Assembly (NCBI RefSeq): GCF_008831285.2
Contig: NC_045151.1
Coordinates: 1,793,544-1,857,543, forward strand
Direction: 5' to 3'
DNA: 64,000 nt
DNA from: Nymphaea colorata
Taxonomy: Eukaryota; Streptophyta; Magnoliopsida; Nymphaeales; Nymphaeaceae
Translations under genes and position numbers: made by a program
Notes under the pieces: model-generated
What the model saw: only the letters and a program-made list of their open reading frames with translations
Databases searched by the model: none
What the model was told of the DNA's origin: nothing
Shown: piece by piece, positions 57,924-64,000 of the stretch
Numbering within the stretch: the stretch's first letter is position 1
Layout of the letters: the number at the start of each line of letters is the position of its first letter

Positions 57924-59220
57924 GAATTCATACATGACAGGCGCACAAACATGTTAAAAAGTAATTGGTCCTCAGTTTCTTTTTTTTGTTCGGGACATGA
58001 CCCGATATTCTTGGTCCACATACTAGTAGACATTCCTCCTTCCCCGGTGTGTGGGCGCAGGCGCGCGGGCATTAAGCTCTTGCGGCTTGGACTTGCGGCA
58101 AGGGGCTGGAACGGCTGTTGCCTGTCCAGAAAACGAGTCGAAACCTGCATGTGTTTGGCGGATTGGGCTCGTTTGACAAGGTGATGATTGCCTGGAATCT
58201 CGAGATGGACATGGCCAAGGAAAATGATCAGTTTCTGTTCAGCGAAGAAAGGCAGAGACAAGGAAAGGAATGGACCCCCGTGAGGCTTGGGCCCGTGCCT
58301 CCGCCTGCCCTTGCCCTCCAAGATTCGGCCCCTGCACCCCAAACTTTCTTGTCCTTCTCTTCGAAACACTAAACATTACCCCGCTTTGAGAACCCGTCCC
58401 CATGAATAGCCCAGCTACTGTTTTAGGGTTTAGGGCTGTGCCAGTCATTCAATGGAAAGGCTGGGGCTTTCTTCGGGATTCTGTTTTTCAATGTAGGTGT
58501 GCACCGACGCGGCTAAGTAGTGTCATTTCATGGTAGTCCCCATGTTTTTAATATTTTGCTTCAGATGCTTTTTTTTTTCTTTTTTTGCAAGCTTTTCAAA
58601 TTCTTGGATAACCAAGAAATGTCCATACTTGAGGCTGTTGTATTGTTTACAGAAAAGCAAAAACAGTTTCTTTTCACTAAGAACGATCATCTTAGAAGTA
58701 ATGTTCACTACAGTTTGCAATTCAAAAAAATAGTGTTTGCAGGAATTAAACTAATGAGAATACAAGTTGATAACCAGATTTTCACTGATCCACCATCCAT
58801 CCAACCCCACTTGATGATCTTGGACTTGTATATAACAAAGATAGAGGGGAATTTTTTAGATTGATTAGAGAAAATGCCGGAAAATCTTATTTGACTAAAA
58901 ACTTGACTGCATAATCCATGCGCCCATGTCGGCAAAACTTAAATATGTTCACAATAAAAACATGAATTTGATTTGTCGTGCAACTAGAACCATATAAGAA
59001 TTTAATCATCATCAGTCCAATTTTTCTGGCCAAGAGTTTCGTGTAGTACTTTTTGTTACTAAGCCGTAAAAGTAAAGTAGAAAGACCGATGAAACTAGAA
59101 AATGCCTAATAATGTGGTCGTTTAACCGGAAAAGCTTCCTGTTAAAATGATTTTTTTCTCACTTTTAATAGTTTCACCACAAAGAAACGCTTGTGCTTTA
59201 CCTCATCTCTGTCTTTATGT
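57701..59220. other. Intergenic DNA upstream of the YABBY gene
   Basis: Positions 57700-57840 carry another fragment of the TTTTTAAAATTTTTATATAGG dispersed repeat (compare 32510-32640). A GC-richer patch at 58000-58450 has open frames on both strands without recognisable domains. A CA/TA run lies at 57893-57924. No gene is supported. Confidence 0.45.
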
Positions 59221-60028
59221 GTTGATAGATACGATCTAAGCTGTGGAGAGAGAAGAGAGAGAGAGTGCAACTGCAGATAAATAATAAAGATGTCGCCCCC
59301 CTCGTCCGCCAAAAGAGAGAGAGAGAGAGAATTGCTACAGTGCTATGCACTCATTCATTCATCCATAATGGCTCCCATCCGCTTTTTCCTTTGGAATAAC
59401 GCCAAAACAGCCATTACCCATTACTCATGTGGAATATGGAAGCCCTTCCCTTCCCCTCTTCCTCCTCCTCATCCTCCTTTTCTTCTTCTTCCTCCTCCTG
59501 AACCAAACCCCACATCTCCTTTCCCCAAAGCAGCTCTGGTCCCAGTTGCCTGTCATACCTCTCCCCTGCCTCCCACCATTCTCTCTCTCCTCTCTCTCTA
59601 TAGTACAGCTGAACCAGAACAAAAAATCAGGATCCCTCGCCCGGTCAGAGCGATCTATGTATCGGGTTTCCCGCTCAGCTTTTCCTCATCAGCACCAGCG
59701 CCGGAGAGCCCCTTCCTCTATTTATCAACCTCCCCTCTTTTTCCTCCTCGGCTTTACTTTTATTGACCCTTAGGTCGATCCCTCCCCACATCCTCTCTCC
59801 TTCCTCCTCTCCCCCTCTCCCCCCGTGAATGCCCTTCAAAAGAATTTCACTCAATTGCTTTCTGGCAGCCCCCCATCTTGCTCCTTTCTGCACAGACACT
59901 GCCGCCCTTCTTGCTACTGCATCCTCTCCTTTCTAGGAAGGCACTGCCCTTCTGGCTCTTCTGCTCTCTTCCCTTGCCCGCCCGCCTGATCGCCTGCTTG
60001 CACTTCACTGCATCCTCAAGCAGCGAGC
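59221..60028 (+). promoter_or_regulatory. YABBY upstream region and 5' leader with GAGA and CT tracts
   Basis: GA-repeat tracts AGAGAAGAGAGAGAGAG (about 59248-59264) and (GA)9 (about 59313-59331) lie 700-780 bases before the ATG. Pyrimidine-rich stretches (59450-59620, 59780-59830), probably the transcribed leader, follow. GA tracts are binding sites for plant BASIC PENTACYSTEINE factors, which are known regulators of the YABBY gene INNER NO OUTER in Arabidopsis; a role here is inferred. No clear TATA box is seen. Confidence 0.45.
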
Positions 60029-62079
60029 ATGTCCAACTGCATCGACATGGCCTCTGAGCAAGTGTGCTACGTCCACTGCAACTTCTGCAACACCATTCTT
60101 GCGGTATAGATTCTTCCCCCACCCGCTTTGCGCTCTTCCCGAAGAAAGAGAACGATCAACAACTAAGTTTCTTTTCTTTCTATTTATTATACCGCAGATC
60201 CCAAAAAAAAAAAGGATTGTCGCCATAAAATCTCCCCCATGAACTTCGATTCCTGCTGCTTTTCTTTCTTTTCTTTTATTTTTTAATGTGTCTATGCCTC
60301 CTGTCAGGTCTCTTTCCATGCTCTTCTTACGATTCAGACCTTTGTTTTCTCGTCTTTTTTTACTGGCAAAGACAAGTCACTGTATGCACGAACAGGCTAG
60401 CTAACTGTGAATATGTGAGAGAGGGACTTGCTCTTGTCCACCACCATTTTGCAGATTCCTTTGTAAGAATTGGTAAAGATCACGATGGTAGTGTTAAGAA
60501 AGAAAGTGCTTTCGAGCCAGGAGCTGATGCTCTCCTTCAAATTTCAAAATTTTGTCCCTCTCATGTCTTCTTGCTTTCCTCTCTAAATTCCTTGCAGGTA
60601 AGCGTTCCATGCAGCAGCCTGTTCAACATCGTCACTGTGAGATGCGGACATTGCACCAATCTGCTGCCCGTCAACATGGCGGCCATGCTTCAGGTAATCT
60701 CGTTTCCGTTCAACATGGGCTGATTATTCCTTCTCAACAGAGAGATTCAGAGAGGGAGAGAGAGATCTTTTCGAAACTATCACATCTTCAGATTTCCATC
60801 CTCGCCGCCGTCTTCTTCAGAGAAAGGAAACCTTATTTTTCTGTTTATAGTCCGCATGTTCCTCTCTCTGTCCAATCGGCTTGTTCTCGAAAGGGCAAGG
60901 AAAGAAAGAGGGTTGAAGGTAAAAAGGAAGAAAAAAAAAAACAGCCAACTCTGATTCTCTTTTCTTGATTTGATTGATAGACGTCTCCATGTCCATTCTT
61001 CAATTAAAGAAAACAAAAATCCTTGAAAGGAATATATACGGCGGAAACATGAGACCAACTCCTTATTGCTCTCTATTTCGACTGTCCCTTCCAACCTGAG
61101 GTTTTCTAAAACTTGAGACACATTTCCAGTCACTTCACACCTGAACGTGAACAACATGGCGGTGGAGTCGTTTCCATCCATCACTTTGGCGTTTTTCTTG
61201 CATTGTGTCTCATAAATGTTGCACTAAAAAACGTTGCAGCCGCAAAACTTTGCTCCCCACGATTACATGCACATGCTAGATTGTTCATCATCTTCCAGAT
61301 GCAACAAGCTCTCTCCAATGGCCATGGTTTCTCCTAAGCCCCACGAGGACACTGTTGCTGTCAACAGGCGTGAGTGCCACTTTCCTGCTGCTTGTTTTGC
61401 TTCAATAATATCTCTGCTGCCCCTTTTTGCTTTTTCTGGAATTATTCGTTTTTCAGATTACTTGCTTCCCTCTCTTGCAGCACCCGAAAAGAGGCAACGG
61501 GTTCCTTCTGCATACAATCAGTTTATAAAGTAAATTGAATTCGATGCTCTAATAGTTTTCTTTTCCTTAATTTACTCATTCAGGAATACAAAGCTCACAC
61601 GATAAACATTTGTGCTGTGCATTTTCTGTTGTTGAACAGAGAGGAGATCCAAAGGATTAAAGCAAGCAATCCAGACATAAGCCACAGAGAGGCGTTCAGT
61701 ACTGCAGCTAAAAACGTGACTGCTCCAATCTTTCCTTCAACCTTTTGTTTTTTTTCTTCCTCTCCCGCTTTGCAGCCTGAAGCTAACCTTCTTCTCTTTC
61801 ATTTCCAAACCTCTAGTGGGCTCATTTTCCTCATATCCATTTTGGGCTGATGCTGGAGAGCAACAGAAAGGACAAGTTTGATGAGGTAAGGAATCTAAAT
61901 GTCTTCTGATATCTTATCCTTAGATGCATTTCTCTTTCCATCTTCACTTAAAAGAAGCTCTGGACTTGGTATCAATCAAGTGTGGTGTTCATATTGCATT
62001 GGCAAGTTGCTAAGCAGTGTTTTGTGTGCAGGGCGGGAACAAGCTCCTCATGACAAAGGCAGCAGTGTGCAATAAATGA
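60029..62079 (+). CDS. YABBY: YABBY transcription factor (YABBY2/YABBY5-like), seven exons, 180 aa
   Basis: YABBY proteins are nuclear DNA-binding factors of seed plants that set abaxial identity and blade growth in leaves and floral organs. Exons 60029-60103, 60598-60693, 61240-61369, 61481-61529, 61640-61715, 61817-61885 and 62032-62079 join in phase with GT-AG borders and end in TGA. The N-terminal zinc finger reads [17 protein letters not shown], then [19 protein letters not shown]; the four Cys of the C2C2 finger are present. A variable Ser/Pro linker follows (exon 3). The HMG-like YABBY domain runs [56 protein letters not shown]. The tail ends [17 protein letters not shown]. The six-intron layout and 180-residue length are usual for the family. 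The ATG at 60029 gives the typical short lead-in; Met7 is an alternative. The vegetative YABBY2/5 assignment is by memory of both domains. Confidence 0.96.
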
Positions 62080-64000
62080 CTGTTAGATATGGATGGACAT
62101 AAATGACTACAGCTTCCGAAGTCTTAATGTTGCCATCCGGCCCTTTTGCCGGCGAACGGACTCTGTCTAAAGCCGCAACTCCGGTTAAGGGAATTAGATG
62201 AAAAATCCAGTGAATCTTGTTAGAGTACTTTTCTCCTACCTTGTGAAAGAACTAAATCATCTTATTTTGTTGTATTACAAGTACCAATATATATACTACG
62301 TCTGGCTATCATGCTTTGTCATCTTTATTCCTTCAAGATGAATGAAACCAGAAGAGTGACACTTTAAGGTGGTGGGGAGCACGCTGCTGTATTCATGTGT
62401 ATATGCGTGATGTACTGCTTTCATTCTGTTCTATCCATGAAGTTTGAATCAGAAAATTTGGTCATGCACACAAACAGCGGAAAGGGTTTTTCGTTTGTAA
62501 AAGATCTTCTCGGAGTTTGTGGATTATCTTGTCAAGCTAGATGTAGAGCAAGCGCAAGTTTCAAACACTTCAACCGGATGTTCCTTCTCTCGATAAAACC
62601 GAGTACGTTACCAAGTTTCACGAGGAATTCTTCTTTTAGTTGTTCTATCTGAGTTTGTCTATAAGGCAATAGCCGCCATTATTAACGCGGTTTCTGCTGT
62701 TTGCTCGAATGCAATCTGTGGTTGTGGTTAATATCTTCTTAACACCTTTGTGGCCTCTTGTTTCACGGGATATTAGAGTGGGGAAACGATATTATGATGG
62801 AAATGGTGCATGGGTTGGGAGACTTGCATGCCTTTAAGTTCTTTGCTTTGGCCAAATCGGTAGCTGTTGCCTTTCACTTTATACAAAATTATTGACTCTC
62901 GTCTGTTTCTCCTCTTTTCGTGCAAAGTTTGTCACGGCAATCTCACCTTTTTGTATCTCTTGATCATCAAGCAAAAAAATCTAGCTTTAACGTCTAACAG
63001 ACCCGTTCTTAAAACAACGGAAATTTGAAAACCAGGCTCCAAACATGATCTTATATAGAAAACGTAAAAGTTGCTTCTTCTTCTTCTTCTTCTTCCGGAG
63101 ATGGGCGTGGCAGACTCTCTACTACATAATTAATGTGTTTGACAAATTCACAAACGAAATATTTTCTTCATCTCCTTCAACTTGAAACGCTTTCAAGTGG
63201 CAAACCCCAAGCTGAATTAATGGAGCTGCTGTTCGTCGAAGTTGCTTCATCCTTATTCAACTGCTTAATGTGCGTTTCCTTTTGCTGCTTATAACTGGTT
63301 ACCGAAGTTCCGGCCGTCGTTTAAGTTCGCCTAGAATGTATGCATTAAACATCCACAGTGTTCTCCTCAAATGGCACCAAATAAAATTACCTCCCTTGAT
63401 TTGGTGCTTCGAGTTGTCGTGTCAAAAACTATCTACGTACGTGATACTCAAAATAGTGAAGAAAGAAACGAAAAGAAAAAGGAACTCATCTGTGATCCGC
63501 AAGGGCGCAAAGAGAAACATAGTGTCCCATGTGTTTGTATTCATGTTCCTGTCCTGAACCAGGCAGAAAACGACGCCATGGTCTTTGTTCATCAAAGAGA
63601 AAAAAACTGTGCCACAGTGTGTGGCATAAACCATTTCCATGGTGTGGTCCGTACAGCAACCTATTGTTTCTGATCTCGGAGCGAAGGCCTTATCATCTTC
63701 CAAGCGACCTTGATTTTATCCCTTTGCATGTGATTATGACAACAAATGGAAGGAAGCCCACTAATTAACTCACAAGCGATTTGTCTCCAAACCGCGTGCA
63801 GAGAAAGCAGACTTCTCCATGCTTAAAGAAATTAAACTGATATGTCTGCTGTACTTATAAGCTGGGATCCACATTGAAGCTCGATTTTGATGAACTATTA
63901 TATTTTTTAAACATCCAACCACAGAAAATGTAGGTAAGTGGAAGATTTGGGCTATGTTGAACACGTTATATTGGCTAATTTTATTTGTTAAGATTTAGTC
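62080..64000. other. YABBY 3' UTR and intergenic DNA
   Basis: The 3' UTR probably ends within about 300 bases after the stop. Beyond it I recognise no gene; frames at 62395-62652 and 63270-63768 have no domain. A (TTC)7-like run lies near 63076-63095. Confidence 0.5.

Noticed and set aside
57890..58369. 159-codon minus frame and overlapping plus frames
   Set aside because: The patch is GC-richer but frames are open on both strands and no family is recognised.
59290..59773. 158- and 114-codon frames before the YABBY gene
   Set aside because: Pyrimidine-rich, Pro/Leu/Ser-biased translations in the probable 5' leader; no domain.

Overview
The window is nuclear DNA of a seed plant, almost certainly a flowering plant. 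The evidence is four genes with GT-AG introns (or an intronless receptor kinase) from plant-specific families, including a YABBY transcription factor and a G-type lectin receptor kinase, set in long AT-rich stretches full of (TA)n arrays and decayed plant retrotransposons. I cannot name the species from the sequence.

Layout. (1) 1-3607, plus strand: the 3' part of a phosphatidylinositol-4-phosphate 5-kinase gene; its MORN-repeat N-terminus lies off the left edge. (2) 3.6-16.3 kb: no host gene. It holds two partial copies of a segmental duplication (5.2-8.9 kb and 10.2-12.5 kb, same block order), a Ty3/gypsy integrase relic, MITE-like sequence and microsatellites. (3) 16322-17839, plus strand: a two-exon equilibrative nucleoside transporter. 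It converges with (4) an intact intronless SD2-5-type lectin receptor kinase on the minus strand, 19622-22096. (5) 22.1-42.1 kb: no recognised gene. Here are dispersed repeats, a palindromic MITE embedded in TA arrays, a SINE-like element, an 18-C homopolymer, a 118-bp tandem duplication and a 326-bp terminal-inverted-repeat element. (6) 42287-42688, plus strand: a small secreted eight-cysteine HyPRP/lipid-transfer-like protein with a clear TATA box. (7) 43-56 kb: a transposon graveyard with a CACTA-like end, a Ty3/gypsy pol relic, a GC- and CT-rich 1.8-kb island of unknown origin, a Ty1/copia relic with two related LTR-like ends, and a complete-looking non-autonomous CACTA-like element. (8) 56.8 kb: a 184-bp TA array. 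(9) 60029-62079, plus strand: a seven-exon YABBY gene of the YABBY2/YABBY5 type with GA- and CT-rich sequence upstream.

The host genes are unrelated single-copy genes, as expected in a plant genome: membrane phosphoinositide signalling (PIP5K), nucleoside uptake (ENT), surface perception (SD2-5), a secreted cell-wall or lipid-binding protein (HyPRP) and lateral-organ polarity or growth control (YABBY). They do not form a pathway or gene cluster. I found no convincing new biological system. The least explained items are the duplicated anonymous ORF at 8.7/12.2 kb, the GC-rich island at 49-50.8 kb, and the hairpin MITE family tied to TA arrays.
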